From positions 186,001 to 250,000 of the forward strand of contig CALSFV010000035.1 in assembly GCA_943737045.1 (NCBI GenBank): DNA of 64,000 nucleotides, written 5' to 3'. Positions 38,169-49,301 of this stretch are shown here, piece by piece. The notes beneath the pieces were generated by a model, which saw only the letters and a program-made list of their open reading frames with translations, was not told where the DNA came from and ran no database searches. Every line of letters begins with the position of its first letter. The stretch's first letter is position 1. This DNA comes from Parapristionchus giblindavisi. Its lineage: Eukaryota > Nematoda > Chromadorea > Rhabditida > Diplogasteridae. A program made the position numbers and the translations under genes.

Positions 38169-38286
38169 GCTTACGACCATACCTCGTTGAAAACACGGCA
38201 TCCCGTCCGATCTGCCAAGTTAAGCAACGGTGGGCCCAGTTAGTACTTGGATCGGAGACGGCTTGGGAATCCTGGGTGTTGTAAGC
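38169..38286 (+). rRNA. 5S rRNA gene, unit 36
   Basis: Consensus gene. The spacer shares the rare TTCCATAT and CATGTCATTG changes with unit 13 and has a private TCAAATATC near 39165. Last complete unit of the left arm. Confidence 0.96.
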
Positions 38287-39260
38287 ACTTTTGCGATTTT
38301 TTCAAAATGTTTTTGAGATTTTTGTCGAAGTTTTGCGTCAGAATATATTAATATATCGGCACTTTCGATGTTCCTTTTGAAGTTGAACTAGAGGTATTCA
38401 AATCAATATGAATGAATAACAGAGTTATACTACTTTTCATGAAGTTATTTGCAATCTAACTCGAATACTACCATGTGTGTTTGCCACTGTAATTAGTGCT
38501 TTGATCTACAGATACTTGTACACTTCATCATCTGATTATTGATTGGATAGGATGAAATGAGTGACAAGAACCTAGAGATAGCATAGCAAGATGAATTAAT
38601 GATTGAGAGTGAGGAAAGATGGATACTGTATGAAGGAGTAGGCGGATGAGTGACAACTGTATGGGTGGTACTACTGTTTATATACGAAAATAGTAAGGAA
38701 TGAAGGAGGAATCATGACTAAAGAAGGAGGAGCTCACAACAGATGGTCCATTCTTTTGTTGTAAGTGAGGGCGAAAAGGAAAATGAATAGATGATCATTT
38801 CTTGTAAGATACCTATGACACCTACTAATGCAATTTTTGATTATATCTGGAGTAGCGAAAGGCAACCAAACCCGCGTGAGGTTGGCCGCAAATACCAAAT
38901 ATTCCATATTTTTTAAAATTATCGTAGCCATCTCTGGATCCTCTGCAATTATCCGAGAAAATCTTTCGCTTTTTACTAAAGATTTCCGTGCAGAGGATCA
39001 AACTATGAGTAATACTCATTTTTTTTGGAATCCCCTCGAAAGAGCGGGATAATAAATTTTAAAAAAAGCATTTCAAAAAGGTTTAGAAATCATGTCATTG
39101 TTTGACAGACAGACAATGAGACAATTTGTACATTATCAAAATTGGTCAATAGAATAAGGCTCAAATATCAAAGAACAAAGTTCATTTATCGATTTCTTCA
39201 TCTATACGTTTAATTGTGGTGAGCGCTGAATAGTCCCCAACCTCACACACAATCAATCTC

Positions 39261-39378
39261 GCTTACGACCATACCTCGTTGAAAACACGGCATCCCGTCC
39301 GATCTGCCAAGTTAAGCAACGGTGGGCCCAGTTAGTACTTGGATCGGAGACGGCTTGGGAATCCTGGGTGTTGTAAGC
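39261..39378 (+). rRNA. 5S rRNA gene, unit 37 (last + strand copy, truncated spacer)
   Basis: Consensus gene, 1092 bp after unit 36. Its spacer runs only 399 bp, to 39777, and then breaks off into single-copy DNA. It shares GTTTGTCAC with unit 10. Promoter and terminator are intact, so truncation of the spacer should not prevent transcription. Confidence 0.96.
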
Positions 39379-39766
39379 ACTTTTGCGATTTTTTCAAAAT
39401 GTTTTTGAGATTTTTGTCGAAGTTTTGCGTCAGAATATATTAATATATCGGCACTTTCGATGTTCCTTTTGAAGTTGAACTAGAGGTATTCAAATCAATA
39501 TGAATGAATAACAGAGTTATACTACTTTTCATGAAGTTATTTGCAATCTAACTCGAATACTACCATGTGTGTTTGTCACTGTAATTAGTGCTTTGATCTA
39601 CAGATACTTGTACACTTCATCATCTGATTATTGATTGGATAGGATGAAATGAGTGACAAGAACCTAGAGATAGCATAGCAAGATGAATTAATGATTGAGA
39701 GTGAGGAAAGATGGATACTGTATGAAGGAGTAGGCGGATGAGTGACAACTGTATGGGTGGTACTAC

Positions 39767-39788
39767 TGTTTATATACTGTTTATATAC
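39767..39788. repeat. 11-bp tandem duplication at the left breakpoint
   Basis: TGTTTATATAC, the last 11 bp of array sequence (39767-39777), is repeated exactly at 39778-39788 and followed by TTTATATAT. Elsewhere in the array this sequence occurs once and continues into GAAAATAG. Short copies of flanking DNA like this are typical of end joining or replication template switching. Confidence 0.85.
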
Positions 39789-39947
39789 TTTATATATTCG
39801 TCGTAAGTCCACATAACATGTCGCAGATCGTCTTCATCAACTCAACCTCAACACTGATTTACTTTCTAGTCAACCAGTCTATGTTCTCTTGCACTATCTA
39901 AAGATATCTTCGATGATCATCAACTTCATCTCCATCGTATTCGTCTA

Positions 39948-40050
39948 GTATTGCCGTCAATGTTGATATTTCGGCAATTACAGTATATAGCATGCACACA
40001 AATGAGCGAGTTACGCCATACGTGGGCACCACTGCCGCTAGCGGCAATAC
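39948..40050. mobile_element. Possible small inverted-repeat (MITE-like) element at the junction
   Basis: GTATTGCCG at 39948-39956 and its exact complement CGGCAATAC at 40042-40050 bound a 103-bp segment. TA dinucleotides sit at both ends, as TA-TTGCCG and CGGCAA-TA. Inside are a third copy of the core (CGGCAAT, 39972-39978), which can form a stem with the left end, and a 14-bp perfect palindrome TGCCGCTAGCGGCA (40033-40046). The right end coincides with the first base of the inverted arm. It has no coding capacity. It could be a miniature transposon or a fold-back remnant; a chance hairpin-rich stretch is also possible. Confidence 0.45.
40033..40046. repeat. 14-bp GC-rich palindrome beside the right breakpoint
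   Basis: TGCCGCTAGCGGCA is a perfect palindrome that ends 4 bp before the right array arm. It is GC-rich in an AT-rich setting and could extrude as a hairpin. Confidence 0.8.
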
Positions 40051-40466
40051 CATTCCTTACTATTTTCGTATATAAACAGTAGTACCACCCATACAGTTGT
40101 CACTCATCCGCCTACTCCTTCATACAGTATCCATCTTTCCTCACTCTCAATCATTAATTCATCTTGCTATGCTATCTCTAGGTTCTTGTCACTCATTTCA
40201 TCCTATCCAATCAATAATCAGATGATGAAGTGTTCAAGTATCTGTAGATCAAAGCACTAATTACAGTGGCAAACACACATGGTAGTATTCGAGTTAGATT
40301 GCAAATAACTTCATGAAAAGTAGTATAACTCTGTTATTCATTCATATTGATTTGAATACCTCTAGTTCAACTTCAAAAGGAACATCGAAAGTGCCGATAT
40401 ATTAATATATTCTGACGCAAAACTTCGACAAAAATCTCAAAAACATTTTGAAAAAATCGCAAAAGT

Positions 40467-40584
40467 GCTTACAACACCCAGGATTCCCAAGCCGTCTCCG
40501 ATCCAAGTACTAACTGGGTCCACCGTTGCTTAACTTGGCAGATCGGACGGGATGCCGTGTTTTCAACGAGGTATGGTCGTAAGC
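40467..40584 (-). rRNA. 5S rRNA gene, unit 38 (first - strand copy; variant G66A)
   Basis: First copy of the inverted arm. One substitution at 40519 (gene base G66 to A) changes GGGCCC to GGACCC at the edge of helix V and next to the intermediate element. Its spacer is truncated at 40051, 416 bp after the gene, and carries a private CTTGAACAC (normally CTTGTACAC) near 40233. It faces gene 37 tail-to-tail across the insert. Confidence 0.93.
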
Positions 40585-41555
40585 GAGATTGATTGTGTGT
40601 GAGGTTGGGGACTATTCAGCGCTCACCACAATTAAACGTATAGATGAAGAAATCGATAAATGAACTTTGTTCTTTGATCTTTGAGCCTTATTCTATTGAC
40701 CAATTTTGATAATGTACAAATTGTCTCATTGTCTGTCTGTCAAACAATGTCATGATTTCTAAACCTTTTTGAAATGCTTTTTTTAAATTTATTATCCCGC
40801 TCTTTCGAGGGGATTCCAAAAAAATGAGTATTACTCATAGTTTGATCCTCTGCACGGAAATCTTTAGTAAAAAGCGAAAGATTTTCTCGGATAATTGCAG
40901 AGGATCCAGAGATAGCTACGATAATTTAAAAAATATAGAATATTTGGTATTTGCTGCCAACCTCACGCGGGTTTGGTTGCCTTTCGCTACTCCAGATATA
41001 ATCAAAAATTGCATTAGTAGGTGTCATAGGTATCTTACAAGAAATTATCATCTGTTCATTTTCCTTTTCGCCCTCACTTACAACAAAAGAATTGATCATC
41101 TGTTGTGAGCTCCTCCTTCTTTAGTCATGATTCCTCCTTCATTCCTTACTATTTTCGTATATAAACAGTAGTACCACCCATACAGTTGTCACTCATCCGC
41201 CTACTCCTTCATACAGTATCCATCTTTCCTCACTCTCAATCATTAATTCATCTTGCTATGCTATCTCTAGGTTCTTGTCACTCATTTCATCCTATCCAAT
41301 CAATAATCAGATGATGAAGTGTACAAGTATCTGTAGATCAAAGCACTAATTACAGTGGCAAACACACATGGTAGTATTTGAGTTAGATTGCAAATAACTT
41401 CATGAAAAGTAGTATAACTCTGTTATTCATTCATATTGATTTGAATACCTCTAGTTCAACTTCAAAAGGAACATCGAAAGTGCCGATATATTAATATATT
41501 CTGACGCAAAACTTCGACAAAAATCTCAAAAACATTTTGAAAAAATCGCAAAAGT
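40585..41555. other. Divergent spacer of unit 39, next to the junction
   Basis: The first complete spacer of the right arm. It has about six substitutions that I saw in no other spacer: at about 40917 (GATAGCTAC), 40951 (TTTGCTGCC), 41047 (AAATTATC), 41053 (ATCTGTTC), and two within AGAATTGATC near 41091-41097. Cassette is type B. The other elements of the spacer are present. Confidence 0.85.
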
Positions 41556-41673
41556 GCTTACAACACCCAGGATTCCCAAGCCGTCTCCGATCCAAGTACT
41601 AACTGGGCCCACCGTTGCTTAACTTGGCAGATCGGACGGGATGCCGTGTTTTCAACGAGGTATGGTCGTAAGC
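41556..41673 (-). rRNA. 5S rRNA gene, unit 39
   Basis: Consensus gene, 1089 bp from unit 38. It reads into the unusually diverged spacer at 40585-41555. Confidence 0.96.
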
Positions 41674-42646
41674 GAGATTGATTGTGTGTGAGGTTGGGGA
41701 CTATTCAGCGCTCACCACAATTAAACGTATAGATGAATAAATCGATAAATGAACTTTGTTCTTTGATCTTTGAGCCTTATTCTATTGACCAATTTTGATA
41801 ATGTACAAATTGTCTCATTGTCTGTCTGTCAAACAATGTCATGATTTCTAAACCTTTTTGAAATGCTTTTTTAAAATTTATTATCCCGCTCTTTCGAGGG
41901 GATTCCAAAAAAATGAGTATTACTCATAGTTTGATCCTCTGCACGGAAATCTTTAGTAAAAAGCGAAAGATTTTCTCGGTTAATTGCAGAGGATCCAGAG
42001 ATGGCTACGATAATTTTAAAAAAATATAGAATATTTGGTATTTGCGGCCAACCTCACGCGGGTTTGGTTGCCTTTCGCTACTCCAGATATAATCAAAAAT
42101 TGCATTAGTAGGTGTCATAGGTATCTTACAAGAAATGATCATCTATTCATTTTCCTTTTCGCCCTCACTTACAACAAAAGAATGGACCATCTGTTGTGAG
42201 CTCCTCCTTCTTTAGTCATGATTCCTCCTTCATTCCTTACTATTTTCGTATATAAACAGTAGTACCACCCATACAGTTGTCACTCATCCGCCTACTCCTT
42301 CATACAGTATCCATCTTTCCTCACTCTCAATCATTAATTCATCTTGCTATGCTATCTCTAGGTTCTTGTCACTCATTTCATCCTATCCAATCAATAATCA
42401 GATGATGAAGTGTACAAGTATCTGTAGATCAAAGCACTAATTACAGTGGCAAACACACATGGTAGTATTCGAGTTAGATTGCAAATAACTTCATGAAAAG
42501 TAGTATAACTCTGTTATTCATTCATATTGATTTGAATACCTCTAGTTCAACTTCAAAAGGAACATCGAAAGTGCCGATATATTAATATATTCTGACGCAA
42601 AACTTCGACAAAAATCTCAAAAACATTTTGAAAAAATCGCAAAAGT

Positions 42647-42764
42647 GCTTACAACACCCAGGATTCCCAAGCCGTCTCCGATCCAAGTACTAACTGGGCC
42701 CACCGTTGCTTAACTTGGCAGATCGGACGGGATGCCGTGTTTTCAACGAGGTATGGTCGTAAGC
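42647..42764 (-). rRNA. 5S rRNA gene, unit 40
   Basis: Consensus gene. Spacer (to its left) is type B with the ATTAACCGAG marker. Confidence 0.96.
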
Positions 42765-43736
42765 GAGATTGATTGTGTGTGAGGTTGGGGACTATTCAGC
42801 GCTCACCACAATTAAACGTATAGATGAAGAAATCGATAAATGAACTTTGTTCTTTGATCTTTGAGCCTTATTCTATTGACCAATTTTGATAATGTACAAA
42901 TTGTCTCATTGTCTGTCTGTCAAACAATGTCATGATTTCTAAACCTTTTTGAAATGCTTTTTTTAAATTTATTATCCCGCTCTTTCGAGGGGATTCCAAA
43001 AAAATGAGTATTACTCATAGTTTGATCCTCTGCACGGAAATCTTTAGTAAAAAGCGAAAGATTTTCTCGGTTAATTGCAGAGGATCCAGAGATGGCTACG
43101 ATAATTTAAAAAAATATAGAATATTTGGTATTTGCGGCCAACCTCACGCGGGTTTGGTTGCCTTTCGCTACTCCAGATATAATCAAAAATTGCATTAGTA
43201 GGTGTCATAGGTATCTTACAAGAAATGATCATCTATTCATTTTCCTTTTCGCCCTCACTTACAACAAAAGAATGGACCATCTGTTGTGAGCTCCTCCTTC
43301 TTTAGTCATGATTCCTCCTTCATTCCTTACTATTTTCGTATATAAACAGTAGTACCACCCATACAGTTGTCACTCATCCGCCTACTCCTTCATACAGTAT
43401 CCATCTTTCCTCACTCTCAATCATTAATTCATCTTGCTATGCTATCTCTAGGTTCTTGTCACTCATTTCATCCTATCCAATCAATAATCAGATGATGAAG
43501 TGTACAAGTATCTGTAGATCAAAGCACTAATTACAGTGGCAAACACACATGGTAGTATTCGAGTTAGATTGCAAATAACTTCATGAAAAGTAGTATAACT
43601 CTGTTATTCATTCATATTGATTTGAATACCTCTAGTTCAACTTCAAAAGGAACATCGAAAGTGCCGATATATTAATATATTCTGACGCAAAACTTCGACA
43701 AAAATCTCAAAAACATTTTGAAAAAATCGCAAAAGT

Positions 43737-43854
43737 GCTTACAACACCCAGGATTCCCAAGCCGTCTCCGATCCAAGTACTAACTGGGCCCACCGTTGCT
43801 TAACTTGGCAGATCGGACGGGATGCCGTGTTTTCAACGAGGTATGGTCGTAAGC
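43737..43854 (-). rRNA. 5S rRNA gene, unit 41
   Basis: Consensus gene. Spacer type B with ATTAACCGAG. Confidence 0.96.
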
Positions 43855-44826
43855 GAGATTGATTGTGTGTGAGGTTGGGGACTATTCAGCGCTCACCACA
43901 ATTAAACGTATAGATGAAGAAATCGATAAATGAACTTTGTTCTTTGATCTTTGAGCCTTATTCTATTGACCAATTTTGATAATGTACAAATTGTCTCATT
44001 GTCTGTCTGTCAAACAATGTCATGATTTCTAAACCTTTTTGAAATGCTTTTTTTTAAATTTATTATCCCGCTCTTTCGAGGGGATTCCAAAAAAATGAGT
44101 ATTACTCATAGTTTGAACCTCTGCACGGAAATCTTTAGTAAAAAGCGAAAGATTTTCTCGGTTAATTGCAGAGGATCCAGAGATGGCTACGATAATTTAA
44201 AAAAATATAGAATATTTGGTATTTGCGGCCAACCTCACGCGGGTTTGGTTGCCTTTCGCTACTCCAGATATAATCAAAAATTGCATTAGTAGGTGTCATA
44301 GGTATCTTACAAGAAATGATCATCTATTCATTTTCCTTTTCGCCCTCACTTACAACAAAAGAATGGACCATCTGTTGTGAGCTCCTCCTTCTTTGTCATG
44401 ATTCCTCCTTCATTCCTTACTATTTTCGTATATAAACAGTAGTACCACCCATACAGTTGTCACTCATCCGCCTACTCCTTCATACAGTATCCATCTTTCC
44501 TCACTCTCAATCATTAATTCATCTTGCTATGCTATCTCTAGGTTCTTGTCACTCATTTCATCCTATCCAATCAATAATCAGATGATGAAGTGTACAAGTA
44601 TCTGTAGATCAAAGCACTAATTACAGTGGCAAACACACATGGTAGTATTCGAGTTAGATTGCAAATAACTTCATGAAAAGTAGTATAACTCTGTTATTCA
44701 TTCATATTGATTTGAATACCTCTAGTTCAACTTCAAAAGGAACATCGAAAGTGCCGATATATTAATATATTCTGACGCAAAACTTCGACAAAAATCTCAA
44801 AAACATTTTGAAAAAATCGCAAAAGT

Positions 44827-44944
44827 GCTTACAACACCCAGGATTCCCAAGCCGTCTCCGATCCAAGTACTAACTGGGCCCACCGTTGCTTAACTTGGCA
44901 GATCGGACGGGATGCCGTGTTTTCAACGAGGTATGGTCGTAAGC
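44827..44944 (-). rRNA. 5S rRNA gene, unit 42
   Basis: Consensus gene. Spacer type B with ATTAACCGAG. A private change near 44116 breaks one pair of the outer stem of the nested inverted repeat. A 1-bp deletion (CTTTGTCATG on the + strand, 44391) is shared with unit 44. Confidence 0.96.
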
Positions 44945-45916
44945 GAGATTGATTGTGTGTGAGGTTGGGGACTATTCAGCGCTCACCACAATTAAACGTA
45001 TAGATGAAGAAATCGATAAATGAACTTTGTTCTTTGATCTTTGAGCCTTATTCTATTGACCAATTTTGATAATGTATAAATTGTCTCATTGTCTGTCTGT
45101 CAAACAATGTCATGATTTCTAAACCTTTTTGAAATGCTTTTTTAAAATTTATTATCCCGCTCTTTCGAGGGGATTCCAAAAAAATGAGTATTACTCATAG
45201 TTTGATCCTCTGCACGGAAATCTTTAGTAAAAAGCGAAAGATTTTCTCGGATAATTGCAGAGGATCCAGAGATGGCTAGGATAATTTAAAAAAATATAGA
45301 ATATTTGGTATTTGCGGCCAACCTCACGCGGGTTTGGTTGCCTTTCGCTAAACAAGATATTATACAAAATTGCATTAGTAGGTGTCATAGGTATCTTACA
45401 AGAAATGATCATCTATTCATTTTCCTTTTCGCCCTCACTTACAACAAAAGAATGGACCATCTGTTGTGAGCTCCTCCTTCTTTAGTCATGATTCCTCCTT
45501 CATTCCTTACTATTTTCGTATATAAACAGTAGTACCACCCATACAGTTGTCACTCATCCGCCTACTCCTTCATACAGTATCCATCTTTCCTCACTCTCAA
45601 TCATTAATTCATCTTGCTATGCTATCTCTAGGTTCTTGTCACTCATTTCATCCTATCCAATCAATAATCAGATGATGAAGTGTACAAGTATCTGTAGATC
45701 AAAGCACTAATTACAGTGGCAAACACACATGGTAGTATTCGAGTTAGATTGCAAATAACTTCATGAAAAGTAGTATAACTCTGTTATTCATTCATATTGA
45801 TTTGAATACCTCTAGTTCAACTTCAAAAGGAACATCGAAAGTGCCGATATATTAATATATTCTGACGCAAAACTTCGACAAAAATCTCAAAAACATTTTG
45901 AAAAAATCGCAAAAGT

Positions 45917-46033
45917 GCTTACAACACCCAGGATTCCCAAGCCGTCTCCGATCCAAGTACTAACTGGGCCCACCGTTGCTTAACTTGGCAGATCGGACGG
46001 GATGCGTGTTTTCAACGAGGTATGGTCGTAAGC
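45917..46033 (-). rRNA. 5S rRNA gene, unit 43 (1-nt deletion, possible pseudogene)
   Basis: The only 5S copy here with an indel: 117 nt, with one of the two G residues at gene bases 29-30 missing (+ strand GATGCGTG in place of GATGCCGTG, about 46001-46008). The lost base belongs to helix III (GGCA pairing with TGCC) and shifts the spacing between 5' end and promoter elements by one. Helix I, A and C boxes and terminator are intact, so it could be transcribed but the RNA may be defective. A sequencing or consensus error is the main alternative. Spacer type A; private TGTATAAAT near 45075. Confidence 0.85.
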
Positions 46034-47004
46034 GAGATTGATTGTGTGTGAGGTTGGGGACTATTCAGCGCTCACCACAATTAAACGTATAGATGAAGAA
46101 ATCGATAAATGAACTTTGTTCTTTGATCTTTGAGCCTTATTCTATTGACCAATTTTGATAATGTACAAATTGTCTCATTGTCTGTCTGTCAAACAATGTC
46201 ATGATTTCTAAACCTTTTTGAAATGCTTTTTTTAAATTTATTATCCCGCTCTTTCGAGGGGATTCCAAAAAAATGAGTATTACTCATAGTTTGATCCTCT
46301 GCACGGAAATCTTTAGTAAAAAGCGAAAGATTTTCTCGGATAATTGCAGAGGATCCAGAGATGGCTAGGATAATTTAAAAAAATATAGAATATTTGGTAT
46401 TTGCGGCCAACCTCACGCGGGTTTGGTTGCCTTTCGCTAAACAAGATATTATACAAAATTGCATTAGTAGGTGTCATAGGTATCTTACAAGAAATGATCA
46501 TCTATTCATTTTCCTTTTCGCCCTCACTTACAACAAAAGAATGGACCATCTGTTGTGAGCTCCTCCTTCTTTGTCATGATTCCTCCTTCATTCCTTACTA
46601 TTTTCGTATATAAACAGTAGTACCACCCATACAGTTGTCACTCATCCGCCTACTCCTTCATACAGTATCCATCTTTCCTCACTCTCAATCATTAATTCAT
46701 CTTGCTATGCTATCTCTAGGTTCTTGTCACTCATTTCATCCTATCCAATCAATAATCAGATGATGAAGTGTACAAGTATCTGTAGATCAAAGCACTAATT
46801 ACAGTGGCAAACACACATGGTAGTATTTGAGTTAGATTGCAAATAACTTCATGAAAAGTAGTATAACTCTGTTATTCATTCATATTGATTTGAATACCTC
46901 TAGTTCAACTTCAAAAGGAACATCGAAAGTGCCGATATATTAATATATTCTGACGCAAAACTTCGACAAAAATCTCAAAAACATTTTGAAAAAATCGCAA
47001 AAGT

Positions 47005-47122
47005 GCTTACAACACCCAGGATTCCCAAGCCGTCTCCGATCCAAGTACTAACTGGGCCCACCGTTGCTTAACTTGGCAGATCGGACGGGATGCCGTGTTT
47101 TCAACGAGGTATGGTCGTAAGC
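47005..47122 (-). rRNA. 5S rRNA gene, unit 44
   Basis: Consensus gene, 1088 bp from unit 43, the shortest spacing in the window, because of the deletion in gene 43 and a 1-bp deletion in this spacer (46571). Spacer type A. Confidence 0.96.
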
Positions 47123-48094
47123 GAGATTGATTGTGTGTGAGGTTGGGGACTATTCAGCGCTCACCACAATTAAACGTATAGATGAAGAAATCGATAAATG
47201 AACTTTGTTCTTTGATCTTTGAGCCTTATTCTATTGACCAATTTTGATGATGTACAAATTGTCTCATTGTCTGTCTGTCAAACAATGTCATGATTTCTAA
47301 ACCTTTTTGAAATGCTTTTTTTAAATTTATTATCCCGCTCTTTCGAGGGGATTCCAAAAAAATGAGTATTACTCATAGTTTGATCCTCTGCACGGAAATC
47401 TTTAGTAAAAAGCGAAAGATTTTCTCGGATAATTGCAGAGGATCCAGAGATGGCTACGATAATTTAAAAAAATATAGAATATTTGGTATTTGCGGCCAAC
47501 CTCACGCGGGTTTGGTTGCCTTTCGCTACTCCAGATATAATCAAAAATTGCATTAGTAGGTGTCATAGGTATCTTACAAGAAATGATCATCTATTCATTT
47601 TCCTTTTCGCCCTCACTTACAACAAAAGAATGGACCATCTGTTGTGAGCTCCTCCTTCTTTAGTCATGATTCCTCCTTCATTCCTTACTATTTTCGTATA
47701 TAAACAGTAGTACCACCCATACAGTTGTCACTCATCCGCCTACTCCTTCATACAGTATCCATCTTTCCTCACTCTCAATCATTAATTCATCTTGCTATGC
47801 TATCTCTAGGTTCTTGTCACTCATTTCATCCTATCCAATCAATAATCAGATGATGAAGTGTACAAGTATCTGTAGATCAAAGCACTAATTACAGTGGCAA
47901 ACACACATGGTAGTATTCGAGTTAGATTGCAAATAACTTCATGAAAAGTAGTATAACTCTGTTATTCATTCATATTGATTTGAATACCTCTAGTTCAACT
48001 TCAAAAGGAACATCGAAAGTGCCGATATATTAATATATTCTGACGCAAAACTTCGACAAAAATCTCAAAAACATTTTGAAAAAATCGCAAAAGT

Positions 48095-48212
48095 GCTTAC
48101 AACACCCAGGATTCCCAAGCCGTCTCCGATCCAAGTACTAACTGGGCCCACCGTTGCTTAACTTGGCAGATCGGACGGGATGCCGTGTTTTCAACGAGGT
48201 ATGGTCGTAAGC
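48095..48212 (-). rRNA. 5S rRNA gene, unit 45
   Basis: Consensus gene. Spacer type B with the ACATCATC marker, also in the spacers of units 47 and 48. Confidence 0.96.
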
Positions 48213-49183
48213 GAGATTGATTGTGTGTGAGGTTGGGGACTATTCAGCGCTCACCACAATTAAACGTATAGATGAAGAAATCGATAAATGAACTTTGTTC
48301 TTTGATATTTGAGCCTTATTCTATTGACCAATTTTGATAATGTACAAATTGTCTCATTGTCTGTCTGTCAAACAATGTCATGATTTCTAAACCTTTTTGA
48401 AATGCTTTTTTTAAATTTATTATCCCGCTCTTTCGAGGGGATTCCAAAAAATGAGTATTACTCATAGTTTGATCCTCTGCACGGAAATCTTTAGTAAAAA
48501 GCGAAAGATTTTCTCGGAAAATTGCAGAGGATCCAGAGATGGCTAGGATAATTTAAAAAAATATAGAATATTTGGTATTTGCGGCCAACCTCACGCGGGT
48601 TTGGTTGCCTTTCGCTACTCCAGATATAATGAAAAATTGCATTAGTAGGTGTCATAGGTATCTTACAAGAAATGATCATCTATTCATTTTCCTTTTCGCC
48701 CTCACTTACAACAAAAGAATGGACCATCTGTTGTGAGCTCCTCCTTCTTTAGTCATTATTCCTCCTTCATTCCTTACTATTTTCGTATATAAACAGTAGT
48801 ACCACCCATACAGTTGTCACTCATCCGCCTACTCCTTCATACAGTATCCATCTTTCCTCACTCTCAATCATTAATTCATCTTGCTATGCTATCTCTAGGT
48901 TCTTGTCACTCATTTCATCCTATCCAATCAATAATCAGATGATGAAGTGTACAAGTATCTGTAGATCAAAGCATTAATTACAGTGGCAAACACACATGGT
49001 AGTATTTGAGTTAGATTGCAAATAACTTCATGAAAAGTAGTATAACTCTGTTATTCATTCATATTGATTTGAATACCTCTAGTTCAACTTCAAAAGGAAC
49101 ATCGAAAGTGCCGATATATTAATATATTCTGACGCAAAACTTCGACAAAAATCTCAAAAACATTTTGAAAAAATCGCAAAAGT

Positions 49184-49301
49184 GCTTACAACACCCAGGA
49201 TTCCCAAGCCGTCTCCGATCCAAGTACTAACTGGGCCCACCGTTGCTTAACTTGGCAGATCGGACGGGATGCCGTGTTTTCAACGAGGTATGGTCGTAAT
49301 C
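49184..49301 (-). rRNA. 5S rRNA gene, unit 46 (variant C2A, helix I; divergent spacer)
   Basis: One substitution at 49300, gene base C2 to A, which breaks the C2-G117 pair near the end of helix I. Its spacer is also unusually diverged, with private changes near 48306 (TTGATATTT), 48519 (CGGAAAATT), 48631 (AATGAAAAA), 48757 (GTCATTATT) and 48973 (GCATTAATT, all + strand). It combines cassette B with the C SNP. A unit that has escaped homogenisation, perhaps on the way to becoming a pseudogene. Confidence 0.91.

Larger units (their letters stand above)
1..39777 (+). repeat. Left arm of 5S rDNA tandem array (37 units, + strand)
   Basis: Head-to-tail repeat of a unit of about 1090 bp. Gene-to-gene spacing ranges from 1089 to 1092 bp, and most of the length variation comes from homopolymer runs in the spacer. 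Each unit has one 118-nt 5S gene and about 971 bp of spacer. The arm is already inside the array at base 1 (18 bp upstream of the first gene), so it continues to the left. It stops 399 bp after the end of gene 37, in the middle of a spacer, where single-copy DNA begins. All 37 genes are transcribed towards that breakpoint. Confidence 0.97.
39778..40050. other. Single-copy insert at the inversion junction (273 bp)
   Basis: The only DNA in the window that is not 5S repeat. It joins two array arms of opposite polarity. Contents: the second copy of the 11-bp duplication, about 160 bp of AT-rich sequence with no recognised feature, then a 103-bp segment bounded by inverted repeats that ends exactly where the right arm starts. 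I see no convincing coding potential: one 75-codon minus-strand frame enters from the neighbouring spacer and ends up mostly low complexity. Confidence 0.9.

Noticed and set aside
39585..39812. 75-codon minus-strand ORF across the left breakpoint
   Set aside because: Mostly spacer read in reverse, of low complexity, with no start context or recognisable family.
39981..40034. Segment starting CAGT and ending ACTG, next to a TA on one side, like the ends of pogo/Fot-type transposons
   Set aside because: Only the outer four bases are inverted repeats, the right side lacks TA, and the segment is 54 bp. Too weak to call on its own.
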